This document shows positions 26,106 to 34,653 of a stretch of 64,000 bases of DNA, one piece after another. The stretch covers positions 471,450 to 535,449 of the forward strand of contig JBOEGG010000002.1 of the NCBI GenBank assembly GCA_050633285.1, given 5' to 3'. The translations under genes and the position numbers were made by a program. Origin of the DNA: UBA1672 sp050633285 (GTDB lineage Bacteria > Pseudomonadota > Alphaproteobacteria > Micavibrionales > Micavibrionaceae). The notes beneath the pieces were generated by a model that was given only the letters and a program-made list of their open reading frames with translations, searched no databases and was not told the origin of the DNA. Position 1 is the first letter of the stretch. Each line of letters starts with the position of its first letter.

Positions 26106-27547
26106 CTTTTCCAAAATTGCGGAGAAAGCATAACAAGAAGTGCAAATATTTCCAAACGCCCCATAAGCATACCAATAGATAAAATCCACTTTGCACTATC
26201 CGGTAACGGTTTAAATGTACCGGCAGGCCCAATAATTTCACCTAAACCCGGCCCGACATTGGAAATAGATGTGACCGCGCCGGACATTGCAGTGATAAAG
26301 TCGAGCCCGACATAGGATAGCGCAATCGCCAACATAGAAAACCCAAGCGCATAGACAAAGAAGAAACCCATGACAGAGGATGGAACATCTTTAGGCATCG
26401 GCTTACCGTTAAAGTGAGGGATGAAAACACCATTAGGGTGCAAAAGCTTGTTAATTTGTATTTTTGTTACAGCATAAAGAACTTGAAAACGGAAAATTTT
26501 AATACCACAAGATGTTGAGCCCGCACACCCGCCAACAACCATTAGAAAAAAGAAGATACTAACCGCAAACCCGCCCCATGCATTAAAGTTACCATTACCA
26601 TAGCCTGTACCTGTCATAATAGAAATAACGCTAAAGGAAGCACGGCGTAATGAATCACCGGCAGCCATCCCTTGTTGGGTTATGAGGTAAGAGGTTGTGA
26701 CAATAATCGCCAAAATAAGAATGGATAGAAACCACTTAACCTGCGCATCTCTAAAGAGGGGGTGTAAGTTCCCTCTAACCGCTTTTAGGTAAAGAACAAA
26801 AGGAAGCCCCCCCATAATCATAAATACAATGGCAACGAACTCTGGGCCTATTGTTTTATAATGTCCAAAAGAAGTATCAAATGTAGAAAAGCCACCTGTC
26901 GAAATCGTTGTCATCGCATGTGCGACTGCATCGAAAATTTCAAACCCGACAAACATGTAACACAATGCACAAAGAGCCGTGAGGGCAACATAAATAATAG
27001 ATATTGAGCTTGCAAGCTGTGCTGTACGAGGGAGTGCTTTTTCATTTTCGCCAAGTTCGGTTCTGAAAATCTGCATACCCCCGACTTTCAAGAATGGAAG
27101 AACAGCCATAGCCATAATAATAATACCGATACCGCCAAGCCATTGAAGAATAGCGCGCCAGAGCAAAATGCCGGCAGGTGTATAATCTAGCCCCGTAATA
27201 ACGGTAGAGCCAGTTGTCGTAATTCCGGACATAGCCTCAAAGAAAGAATCTGTAATCGACATGTCTAATGAGGACAACCAAAATGGTAATGCTCCGAATA
27301 TAGGCAGAACAATCCAGGCGGAATTTGTAAGTAAAAAAGCCTGGCGCGTACCAATATTGTCAAAACGATGCCCCATAGTACTTAGAATTAGTGCACCACC
27401 AAAAAATGCGGTTATGATCATGCATGTCAGAAAGACCTTCCAGTCATCATAACCGAAATAGATATCAGCGAGCATTGGTAAGACCATGCTGAGTGATAAG
27501 ATAGATAGGAACAGGCCATTCACGTATAAAATAGGGCGAAAATCCAA
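26102..27547 (-). CDS. trkH: Trk-type potassium uptake protein TrkH
   Basis: 481 residues, polytopic, with four M1-P-M2 repeats. The selectivity-filter glycines are visible in TTGSTVITGL, TTISTGGFSTFD, STSCGIKIF and TSISNVGPGLG. TrkH conducts K+ across the inner membrane under control of the cytosolic ring protein TrkA, which is not encoded nearby. A purine-rich site (AAAAGGAGATC) lies upstream of the ATG. The gene is monocistronic on the minus strand, downstream of the ompA-type gene and its terminator. Confidence 0.94.
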   Translation of the reverse strand: MDFRPILYVNGLFLSILSLSMVLPMLADIYFGYDDWKVFLTCMIITAFFGGALILSTMGHRFDNIGTRQAFLLTNSAWIVLPIFGALPFWLSSLDMSITDSFFEAMSGITTTGSTVITGLDYTPAGILLWRAILQWLGGIGIIIMAMAVLPFLKVGGMQIFRTELGENEKALPRTAQLASSISIIYVALTALCALCYMFVGFEIFDAVAHAMTTISTGGFSTFDTSFGHYKTIGPEFVAIVFMIMGGLPFVLYLKAVRGNLHPLFRDAQVKWFLSILILAIIVTTSYLITQQGMAAGDSLRRASFSVISIMTGTGYGNGNFNAWGGFAVSIFFFLMVVGGCAGSTSCGIKIFRFQVLYAVTKIQINKLLHPNGVFIPHFNGKPMPKDVPSSVMGFFFVYALGFSMLAIALSYVGLDFITAMSGAVTSISNVGPGLGEIIGPAGTFKPLPDSAKWILSIGMLMGRLEIFALLVMLSPQFWKS

Positions 27548-27658
27548 GGTGATCTCCTTTTATGGTGATCGCATTATAAAATGAAACCAAGGGGTAATCA
27601 AACGTTACACCATAATGCATTCAAAAGACATATTCTTTTCCAATGCTTGGTTTATAAC

Positions 27659-27685
27659 AAAAAAGAAGCGCCTTAACAGCGCTTC
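27659..27685 (-). terminator. Rho-independent terminator after the OmpA lipoprotein gene
   Basis: On the minus strand GAAGCGC and GCGCTTC (27679-27685 and 27665-27671 on the plus strand) pair around a 7-base loop and are followed by six T residues. This is a clean terminator that isolates the ompA-type gene from trkH. Confidence 0.9.
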
Positions 27686-27710
27686 CTTCATAAATTCTAA
27701 TCAATCATTC

Positions 27711-28589
27711 TTACTTGAATGAAATGTTAACACGGCGGTTTGCCGGCTCACGAACACCGTCAGTTGTATCAACTAATAGCTTTGCTTCACCATGGCTTTC
27801 AACAACGATAAGGTCTGCAGGAACGCCGCGTTTCACAAGAGCATCACGAACAGATGATGCACGCTTGAATGCCAAACGCTTATTATATTCCGCATCACCA
27901 GATGTGTCCGCATGACCGCTTACACTGATTTGTGATGGTGTGTTCTTTGCTACTTCTGTTGCTACAGCATCAAGAACTTTTGAAGCTCCGTCGCTAAGTT
28001 TCTTTGAGTCCCAGTTAAAGAAAACAAGGTACATTGCTTCTTCTGGAGCCATCGGTGCAGGTTCTGCTACAGGCTCAACCGGTTGTGGCGCTTGTTGAAC
28101 AAGACCTTCTAGTTCCGCTATTGCGTCCATGAAACCTTTTTTACAGCTAAGAATTTCTTCTGTCTGCCAGTTTTCTTCCTGCTGCTCAATCCAACAATCA
28201 AATTTTGCTTGCGCTAAAGCTGCTGTTGCAGGAGCAATTTCACGAGCTCCAAGGTCAAACGTAATAACAAGACGGCCTCTTGCTGCGTTCAATTCTTTGA
28301 TATGGTCTGCATCTAGATTCCAATCGCTCACAGGCTCTGGCATTACGACATCGCCGCCGGCTGCTGCCAAACCTTTACGTGCAAAATGTAGCGCATCAGG
28401 ATAGTCGAACATGTCATTCAACTCACTGTTTGCGAACGTCTTATATTCACCTGCTAAGGCTTGAGTGAATGGGCTTCCAACTGGCTGAGCTTCGTTGAGA
28501 GCGTCTACCTCACTATATGTGTCGTACATTGTACAGCCACCGAGGGTAAGAACGCCTGCTGCCAAAAGAAGGGTGCGCACGGGTTTCAT
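27711..28589 (-). CDS. OmpA/Pal-family outer-membrane lipoprotein
   Basis: 292 residues. The lipoprotein signal has lipobox LGGC (Cys19). A middle region of about 150 residues is helical, followed by a Pro/Glu/Ala-rich linker (QAPQPVEPVAEPAPMAPEE) and a C-terminal OmpA domain: YLVFFNWDSKKLS, ISVSGHADTSGDAEYNKRLAFKRASSVRDALVKRGV, then REPANRRVNISFK. The domain binds peptidoglycan diaminopimelate through the conserved Asp and Arg. The protein therefore tethers a membrane to the wall, as Pal does. The ribosome site AAGGAG is near ideal. A promoter with overlapping dyads lies upstream and a strong terminator downstream, which suggests high regulated expression. Confidence 0.93.
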   Translation of the reverse strand: MKPVRTLLLAAGVLTLGGCTMYDTYSEVDALNEAQPVGSPFTQALAGEYKTFANSELNDMFDYPDALHFARKGLAAAGGDVVMPEPVSDWNLDADHIKELNAARGRLVITFDLGAREIAPATAALAQAKFDCWIEQQEENWQTEEILSCKKGFMDAIAELEGLVQQAPQPVEPVAEPAPMAPEEAMYLVFFNWDSKKLSDGASKVLDAVATEVAKNTPSQISVSGHADTSGDAEYNKRLAFKRASSVRDALVKRGVPADLIVVESHGEAKLLVDTTDGVREPANRRVNISFK

Positions 28590-28627
28590 ATCTTATTACT
28601 CCTTAAAAATAAACGCGTAGAATCTAA

Positions 28628-28711
28628 GTGTAGAGTCTAAATTCTTATAAATTATACCTGAGAATCATAAGGTTACGATTCTCTCTTAACCTACTCTTTG
28701 TATCTCTACAC
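28628..28711 (-). promoter_or_regulatory. Promoter region of the ompA-type gene with nested inverted repeats
   Basis: On the minus strand TATAAT (28650-28655) is a perfect -10 hexamer. An inverted repeat GAGAATC-N10-GATTCTC (28660-28666 and 28677-28683) covers the position of the -35 element. An outer pair GTGTAGAG / CTCTACAC (28628-28635 and 28704-28711) flanks it, and after one mismatch CTA/TAG extends the pairing. The inner dyad is placed like an operator for a dimeric repressor or activator. Confidence 0.5.
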
Positions 28712-28858
28712 CTAGAGAAAGTAAAGTTTAGTTTATGATTTTTAATAATTTTGTTGTAAATAAGCAAAGAATATTTTTTTTGCATTGCACAAAAAAGTGC
28801 GATCGTATAACGTATTGTTATTCAAAGTAACTTGAGTAACGGTAACGGGAGTCGCATT

Positions 28859-29482
28859 ATGCAAGGCACTAATTTCTTAAAGAAAAAAGCTGTATTTTTG
28901 GTAGCAAACGGTTTTTGTGAGCGTGAATTCATTCAGGCGCATAAAGCTCTGACATCTATTGGAATTAATTGTAGAATTGTATCCGTTGATAGTGGTCTTA
29001 TACAGGCTTGGAACGAAGAGAAAAATACACAAGAGTCAGAGTGGGGCGCAGGTTATGCACCCGATGCCCTTTTATCTGACTGTATCGCGAGTGAATATGA
29101 TATTCTGGTAATCCCGGGTGGTGATAGAAGTATTGCAAAACTGAAGTTAAGCGATAAAGTTAATGCATTCTTGTCTGCATTTATGCATACGGATAAGCCG
29201 GTTGTGGCTTATAATAAGGGGCTTGATCTTTTGTCCTTCTGTGGAATGATTTCCGGTTACTCTGTTGCCGCAAAACATGTGATTTGTGAGGATATTAAGG
29301 TAAGTGGCGCACGGTGCGCACCTCAGGAATTCATTGTGAGCAAAAATCTTATCTCTCTATCACGTTTCCGTGATGCTGATCAGCGTATCCAACATGCTGT
29401 TTCATGTCTGTTAAATGGTGAACCCTATGTTGAAAAGGTCGTATCTTCGGATAACATGCCACATCCACATAAAGCCGCTTGA
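28859..29482 (+). CDS. DJ-1/PfpI-like protein with nucleophile Cys replaced by Asn
   Basis: About 207 residues with the class I glutaminase-like fold of DJ-1/PfpI: AVFLVANGFCEREFIQAHKAL, IVSVDSGLIQAW, EYDILVIPGGDRSIAKL and ADQRIQHAVSCLL. The nucleophile elbow, normally (A/G)-x-C-H-G, reads AYNKG, so Asn119 (29213-29215) stands where the catalytic Cys belongs and Lys replaces His. The protein is therefore unlikely to have the classic glyoxalase, deglycase or protease activity. An upstream in-frame TTG at 28832 was rejected because the ATG has GGGAG 7 bases upstream. It is monocistronic. Confidence 0.85.
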   Translation: MQGTNFLKKKAVFLVANGFCEREFIQAHKALTSIGINCRIVSVDSGLIQAWNEEKNTQESEWGAGYAPDALLSDCIASEYDILVIPGGDRSIAKLKLSDKVNAFLSAFMHTDKPVVAYNKGLDLLSFCGMISGYSVAAKHVICEDIKVSGARCAPQEFIVSKNLISLSRFRDADQRIQHAVSCLLNGEPYVEKVVSSDNMPHPHKAA

Positions 29483-29555
29483 TTTATAAAGCCTGAATCA
29501 GATAAGTACATTTTGTATAGTTACAAGAGTACACACTATCCTCAAGAGGTTTTCC

Positions 29556-30654
29556 ATGCGCGCCGAAGTCGAAACAATCGTAACCAATATCCGCGAAGCA
29601 CTTATTTTATTACGGAGGCATCTTTGACTGGGATGTTGCCCTTAAACGTTTGGAAGAGTTAAACGCACTATGCGAAGACCCTGAGTTATGGTCGAACGCC
29701 CCCAAAGCACAGAAGCTCATGCAAGAGCGCACACATCTTGAGCAAAGCATTAATGCGGTCAATGAAATTGAAATTAGCCTACAGGATAATATTGACCTGA
29801 TTGAGCTTGCCGAAGAAGAAAACGATCAGGTCATCATTGATGAAGCGGAAAAATCTTTAGATGATTTAAGTGAGGTCGTTGAGCGTAGGCGTTTAGAAAG
29901 CCTGCTTTCGGGGGAAGCCGATGCCAATGATGCTTACTTGCAGGTAAATGCAGGTGCCGGTGGAACAGAGGCACAGGATTGGGCCGAGATGATTTTACGC
30001 ATGTATATGCGTTGGGCGGAGCAGCATGGCTATAAAGTATCCTTACTAGAACGTAGCGACGGCGAGGAAGCCGGGATAAAATCTTCAACCGCTAAAATTG
30101 AAGGGCATCAAGTCTACGGTTGGTTGAAAACGGAAACAGGCGTTCATCGCTTAGTCAGAATATCGCCATACGATTCCAGTGCACGCCGCCATACGAGCTT
30201 TGCTTCGGTTGCTGTATCTCCTGTTATTGATGATTCTATCGAGATCGAAGTCGAAGAAAAAGATCTGAAAGTTGATACTTATAGGTCTAGTGGTGCAGGT
30301 GGACAGCACGTTAATACAACGGATAGTGCGGTTCGTATCACACATATTCCAACGGGAATTGTGGCGGCATGCCAAAATCAGCGCTCCCAACACCAAAACC
30401 GGGCAACGGCGATGGAAATGTTGAAGGCGCGTATGTATGAGTTAGAGATTAAAAAGCGTGAAGATGAGCAAGCGCAAGAACACGGTGAAAAAACTGATAT
30501 TGGATGGGGACATCAAATTCGTTCTTATGTGCTACATCCTTATCAAATGGTAAAAGATTTACGCACGAGCGTGGAAACAACTCAATCGCAATCTGTTCTG
30601 GATGGCGATCTCGATCAATTCCTAGAGGCATCTCTTGCGCATATTGCAAGTTGA
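29556..30654 (+). CDS. prfB: Peptide chain release factor 2, programmed +1 frameshift
   Basis: RF2 recognises UGA and UAA stop codons. The first frame begins at ATG 29556 (AAGAGG upstream) and runs 23 codons to an in-frame TGA at 29625-29627. The slippery site CTT TGA C (29622-29628), with an SD-like GGAGG at 29614-29618 three bases before CTT, matches the autoregulatory E. coli site. After a +1 shift translation continues DWDVALKRLEEL to 30654, giving 365 residues. The RF2 codon-recognition tripeptide region reads SPYDSSARRHTSF, usual for alphaproteobacteria as I recall (E. coli has SPF), and the catalytic GGQ is in GAGGQHVNTTDSA. Confidence 0.97.
29614..29628 (+). promoter_or_regulatory. 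RF2 programmed frameshift signal
   Basis: GGAGG, three spacer bases, then CTT TGA C. The SD-like element pulls on the anti-SD of the translating ribosome, and low RF2 favours slippage of the CTT-decoding tRNA to TTT, making RF2 synthesis self-limiting. Spacing is identical to the E. coli element. Confidence 0.95.
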
Positions 30655-30692
30655 TGTACGTGTGGATAATTTGTGTAAAAAATGTGGGTAGT

Positions 30693-30709
30693 ATCGTGTA
30701 TTATACGAT
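30693..30709. repeat. Imperfect palindrome upstream of the coiled-coil gene
   Basis: ATCGT-GTATTAT-ACGAT, with further symmetric TA bases inside, lies about 77 bases before the coiled-coil gene start. It is too short and poorly followed by T for a terminator of prfB. It may be an operator. Confidence 0.3.
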
Positions 30710-30785
30710 TTCCCTTGTTTTAAGCGCATTGTCATAATAGTATTCTGGTCGGGACGAATATAAATGATAAAAGGGGACCCACCCA

Positions 30786-32693
30786 ATGCGGACATTGCTT
30801 GCTTCGCTCATTACTTTGTCGGTATTATCTGGCGCACCTGTTCAGGCCATGGATCTGCGTACGGAAAACCCTTTGTTGCACCATGTTGCATGGGATCAAG
30901 AGCAACTGGAAACCCAAATCAGAAATGTAAATTACTTGCGCTCTCGCGTTGAAAAGCTTGAGATAGAGAATGAGCAATTACGTAATAGTATCATGCAAAT
31001 GCGTAGCGGACGTGAAGAGCAGGGCGCAGCCGCATATGATATTCGCCTTCAGGCCTTAATCGAAGAGAATAAACGTTTATCGAATAAGTTGGCTTTATCT
31101 CAGGATGCAGGAAAAAAACATCCTGCGATTCCTAATCCGTATGCACAACGCCTTTATCTCTTAGAAAATGAAAATACAAAGTTACAGCAACAGATCGGCA
31201 AAATAGTTGCACAGACAGAATTGAAATTCCAAGGTCAGATAGAGCAATATGAGCAAGAGAACTTGCGTCTTAAATCTGCACTATCAGTAGGAAACCATAA
31301 GAAAACAGATGAGCTAATACAGGCGCAACAACGTGTCTCTTTTCTTGAGAGTGAAAACGTACGGTTATTGGCACAATCAAAAACAAAGACAAAGCCATAT
31401 ACGCAGAATAATAGTAAAGCTTTACAGGTTAAAAATCAGGAGATTAGGGCCCTACAGACAAGCATAGATGCCCTGAAATCACAAAATTCAAGGCTTTCAG
31501 CTACATTATCAGATCAAGCTTCTTTGATTAATGGATATCAAAATAAAGCAGGTCAATCAGCGCAAGTAACAAACACATCTAATAGAAAAATTGGAGAGCT
31601 GGAACAAAAAATATCTACTTTAACGCGGAAAAACGCGGACTTATCAATACGGCTACAAGATAAAACGGCATCGCTAAGTCAAGGGAATGCCACGTTGATA
31701 AAGCAATTGCAGGGTAAAGCGGCAGCACTAAGTCAGGAAAATGTAACCCTACAAAAGCAATTGCAGGACAAAACAGCATCATTAAAGGTGCAAAGTCTCA
31801 ATACAAAAGAGGTCACAGCCCTAAAACAGCAAAATAAAAGTTTGCGCGATACTATACGCGCGCAAAATGATGTCCTCAAATCCACTGATAATGCGGCGAA
31901 AACGGCAGAGCATTTAATAACAGAAAACCGCATGTTAAAAGTAAAATTGAAAAAGGCCGGTGCTGCAAAGAGCAATAACAATAAAGCTGTACAGCAATTA
32001 CTAACACGCAACCAAATTCTAGAAAATCAAATGGCGGGGAAAGAAGGCTATATTAAAAAACTGGAAGGGCTTAAAGCTACAGTAAAGCAGTTGCGTCAGG
32101 AAAATGATAAATATGCTATGGGACAAATGACTGCAAACTCTATGCAGGCAAAAGTTTCTACACTGGAGGAGCAAAACGCAGCCTATCAGGTAAGCTTGAA
32201 TAAAGAGCGTGCAAGCATTATTGAGTATCGTAAGAAGATACGAGAATATCAGGATAATATCCAATCCCTGAATACGCAAAATGAAACAATGAACAATGAT
32301 GTTGTGCAATCATATAAACAAAAGATTGATAATCTTGAGCAGCAAAGCGCACAACAAAACAGCATAGAAACACAACTTCGTCTTGAAACTCAGAATTTAA
32401 AGGCGCAACTAACGTTGTTGGAGCAAAATTTGGTTGAACAAAAACAACAGCTTAAAGAGATGAATAAAAACCACACTGCGGAACTGGCATCTTTGAAAAA
32501 GAAGAATAAGAAGCAAAAAAATGTAAAGTATATTGAGACATCTTATCCATCCGTTGATAAGGTTAAACCTCTGTTGGATGAAAGTGGCAGTCATTTATTT
32601 GATAAGGGCCCTGAAGATATTGCACCATCAAAGGTCAGTGCAGAGGATATTCTATCAGAAGATCTAAAACCACTATCAAATTTAAATAAATAG
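30786..32693 (+). CDS. Secreted long coiled-coil protein, unknown family
   Basis: 635 residues. A Sec signal peptide (cleavage after APVQA, about residue 21) is followed by an almost continuous coiled coil from about residue 37 to 580, with heptads such as YLRSRVEKLEIENEQLRNSI. It includes internal repeats around residues 285-335 in which K-x-A-(A/S)-L-S-Q-x-N-x-T-L-x-K-Q-L-Q recurs three times. The tail (about 590-635) is acidic and ends in DILSEDLKPLSNLNK. It is rich in Gln, Asn, Lys and Leu. Such proteins act as periplasmic spacers or scaffolds, but I recognise no specific family. It is monocistronic, ending at the bidirectional terminator shared with phaR. Confidence 0.75.
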   Translation: MRTLLASLITLSVLSGAPVQAMDLRTENPLLHHVAWDQEQLETQIRNVNYLRSRVEKLEIENEQLRNSIMQMRSGREEQGAAAYDIRLQALIEENKRLSNKLALSQDAGKKHPAIPNPYAQRLYLLENENTKLQQQIGKIVAQTELKFQGQIEQYEQENLRLKSALSVGNHKKTDELIQAQQRVSFLESENVRLLAQSKTKTKPYTQNNSKALQVKNQEIRALQTSIDALKSQNSRLSATLSDQASLINGYQNKAGQSAQVTNTSNRKIGELEQKISTLTRKNADLSIRLQDKTASLSQGNATLIKQLQGKAAALSQENVTLQKQLQDKTASLKVQSLNTKEVTALKQQNKSLRDTIRAQNDVLKSTDNAAKTAEHLITENRMLKVKLKKAGAAKSNNNKAVQQLLTRNQILENQMAGKEGYIKKLEGLKATVKQLRQENDKYAMGQMTANSMQAKVSTLEEQNAAYQVSLNKERASIIEYRKKIREYQDNIQSLNTQNETMNNDVVQSYKQKIDNLEQQSAQQNSIETQLRLETQNLKAQLTLLEQNLVEQKQQLKEMNKNHTAELASLKKKNKKQKNVKYIETSYPSVDKVKPLLDESGSHLFDKGPEDIAPSKVSAEDILSEDLKPLSNLNK

Positions 32694-32710
32694 TTGCCCG
32701 GCAACATATA

Positions 32711-32744
32711 AAAAGCGGAAGGCAACCAGTGCTCCTCCGCTTTT
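32711..32744. terminator. Bidirectional terminator between coiled-coil gene and phaR
   Basis: AAAAGCGGA (32711-32719) pairs with TCCGCTTTT (32736-32744), with A-rich sequence before and T-rich sequence after, and inner GG/CC pairing across a bulge. It suits both convergent genes. Confidence 0.8.
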
Positions 32745-32768
32745 ATGAATTATATGAATAAGTAAAAC

Positions 32769-33296
32769 TTACTTGGATTGCTTTTCTTCGTTAGAATTAT
32801 TGCCATACCCCATACTAAACGGAGGCATCATTTTCATCGCGCGCTCAAACACTTCCATGTTTTTGCGTGTCATTTCTTCTAAGTTGGATGTCTGTGGGAA
32901 TATGTTATCCATAGAGCGCATATCTTCAAATGATTTTGACCATTGCTGTTGGAACATTTCCTGATTTTGAACAAACATATTCATTGTTTGCTCTAAATAC
33001 GAAGGTAACATTGATTGCATGTTGTTCCCGTAAAAACCAATGAGTGTACGTAAAAAGTTCGTTGGCAATAAGGTCTCATCACCTGCTTCTTGATCTGCGA
33101 TAATCTGTGTTAGCACGCTGCGCGTTATGTCATCACCGCTTTTCGCATCAATAACAACGAAGTTATGACCTTCCTGCACCATTTCACATAGATCATCAAG
33201 AGTGACATAGCTGCTGCGCCCGGTGTCGTATAGACGACGGTTTGCGTATTTTTTGATTACAGTTGGTCCGTCTGCACCATTCTTTGCTTTGGCCAT
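32769..33296 (-). CDS. phaR: Polyhydroxyalkanoate synthesis repressor PhaR
   Basis: 175 residues. The N-terminal PHB_acc_N DNA-binding domain (VIKKYANRRLYDTGRSSYVTLDDL, with the TRSVLTQIIADQE helix) is followed by the PHB accumulation domain (LLPTNFLRTLIGFYGNNMQSMLPSYLEQTMNMFV). PhaR represses phasin genes and its own gene and is released when it binds nascent PHB. AAGGTG is the ribosome site. It is divergent from the short phaC gene; the 142-base intergenic region is full of TGCA half-sites typical of PhaR targets. Confidence 0.95.
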   Translation of the reverse strand: MAKAKNGADGPTVIKKYANRRLYDTGRSSYVTLDDLCEMVQEGHNFVVIDAKSGDDITRSVLTQIIADQEAGDETLLPTNFLRTLIGFYGNNMQSMLPSYLEQTMNMFVQNQEMFQQQWSKSFEDMRSMDNIFPQTSNLEEMTRKNMEVFERAMKMMPPFSMGYGNNSNEEKQSK

Positions 33297-33339
33297 GTTG
33301 CACCTTTTTATGTTAATAATTTCAAACTGGAGTAACTAT

Positions 33340-33421
33340 ATTATGCACAAAAACTGCAAAAAGAAAAGTATGGCTAGCAAAAAAGAGTGTTTTTTTTTAT
33401 GCTGCACAAAATATTACGCAT
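33340..33421. promoter_or_regulatory. phaR-phaC intergenic control region with TGCA motifs
   Basis: The region holds ATGCAC-N5-TGCA-like half-sites near 33342-33358 and TGCTGCAC at 33400-33407. The octamer TGCTGCAC recurs (as GTGCAGCA) at 20329-20336 upstream of the phasin gene. PhaR proteins of Paracoccus and Rhodobacter are known to bind TGC/GCA-rich sites, so these are candidate PhaR operators. Confidence 0.4.
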
Positions 33422-33438
33422 ATTAAGGTTTGTATAAA

Positions 33439-34566
33439 ATGAGAAAAGGGCCACACCCTTTGCCTGTTCATTTGGGGCTAATTGCTGCCAATATGAAGGG
33501 AATAGAGCAGTATACAAAATGCTTTGATGCACGTCTGGAGCAGGATGATGCAGTGCAAGTTGTGCGCGGCATACAAATGTATCAAAAACACCCTCATGTA
33601 AGAACTGAACCTGAATATGATCTTATTTGGCAGGACGGTACAACATCGATTAAGGGGATAAAGGAAGAGCCGACAAAACCTTTATCATCTGAGTATCCGC
33701 TATTACTTGTCCCATCTTTGATTAATAAAGCGCATATTCTGGATATTTGTGCGCAGAAATCTATGCTTAGGTGGTTTAATGAAAGAGGAATAAAAGCATA
33801 TTTATTTGATTGGGGAGACCTAAGCCAAGATACTGAGAGCCACGATATAGATATAGAACATATAATAAAATCAAAATTATCTGTAGCGATACGACATGTT
33901 TCAAAAATGCATGGTAAGGAGGTTGACGTACTTGGCTATTGTATGGGGGGGACTCTATTGCTTGGTGCCAATATGTATGCATCAGTGCAGATAAGACGCA
34001 TGGTTCTGTTGGCGACCCCATGGGACTTTCATGAACCGTCATCTACATTGGCGCGTAATGTACGACTCTGGTCACCATATGCAGTTGATACAATTGAAAA
34101 AAACAAAACTTTACCGGCCGAGTGGGTGCAAACATTATTTGCAAGCTTGGATGTAAAGGGGTCTGCGCAGAAATTCATGCGCTTTGCGACAATGGATCAA
34201 GGTTCATCAGAAGCAAAGTTGTTCGTTCTCGTGGAAGATTGGTTAAATGATGGTGTAGATTTACCCGCACCAATCGCACAACATTGTATACAAAAGTGGT
34301 TTGCAGGAAACGTATTGGTCAAAAATGAATGGAGAATAGGAAACGATTTATTCAATCCTAATGATGTGAAATCCAGTATCTTCCTTATTGCCTCGGAAAA
34401 AGATCAGCTTGTACCATACGATTGTGCTTTAAATGTTAAAGGCAATCTTGTTAATGCGCAGGTGGATGTAAAAAAACTTCAGTGCGGTCATATTGGTCTG
34501 ATTGTTGGTAGGAATGCACAAAAACAGGTATGGGAACCTATTGCTGAGTGGCTTGCGAAAAAATAA
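33439..34566 (+). CDS. phaC: Short PhaC-type poly(3-hydroxyalkanoate) synthase (class-III size)
   Basis: 375 residues of the alpha/beta-hydrolase PHA synthase family. It polymerises (R)-3-hydroxyacyl-CoA into storage polymer. The lipase-like box is LGYCMGGT with catalytic Cys168 (33940-33942). The Asp (ASEKDQLVPYD) and His (QCGHIGLIVG) of the triad are also visible. Class I and II synthases are about 560-600 residues with a large N-terminal domain. This protein lacks that domain and has the size of class III PhaC, which normally needs PhaE; no phaE is seen. A TTG at 33430 was rejected for the ATG with AAGG about 10 bases upstream. phaA and phaB follow. Confidence 0.85.
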   Translation: MRKGPHPLPVHLGLIAANMKGIEQYTKCFDARLEQDDAVQVVRGIQMYQKHPHVRTEPEYDLIWQDGTTSIKGIKEEPTKPLSSEYPLLLVPSLINKAHILDICAQKSMLRWFNERGIKAYLFDWGDLSQDTESHDIDIEHIIKSKLSVAIRHVSKMHGKEVDVLGYCMGGTLLLGANMYASVQIRRMVLLATPWDFHEPSSTLARNVRLWSPYAVDTIEKNKTLPAEWVQTLFASLDVKGSAQKFMRFATMDQGSSEAKLFVLVEDWLNDGVDLPAPIAQHCIQKWFAGNVLVKNEWRIGNDLFNPNDVKSSIFLIASEKDQLVPYDCALNVKGNLVNAQVDVKKLQCGHIGLIVGRNAQKQVWEPIAEWLAKK

Positions 34567-34653
34567 ATACAAAACCGCAGGAATAGCTCTTGATAAATTT
34601 GTGCAGAAGGATATTTTGAAGCCATCATAAATTGAGAGACGGAATACTATATC

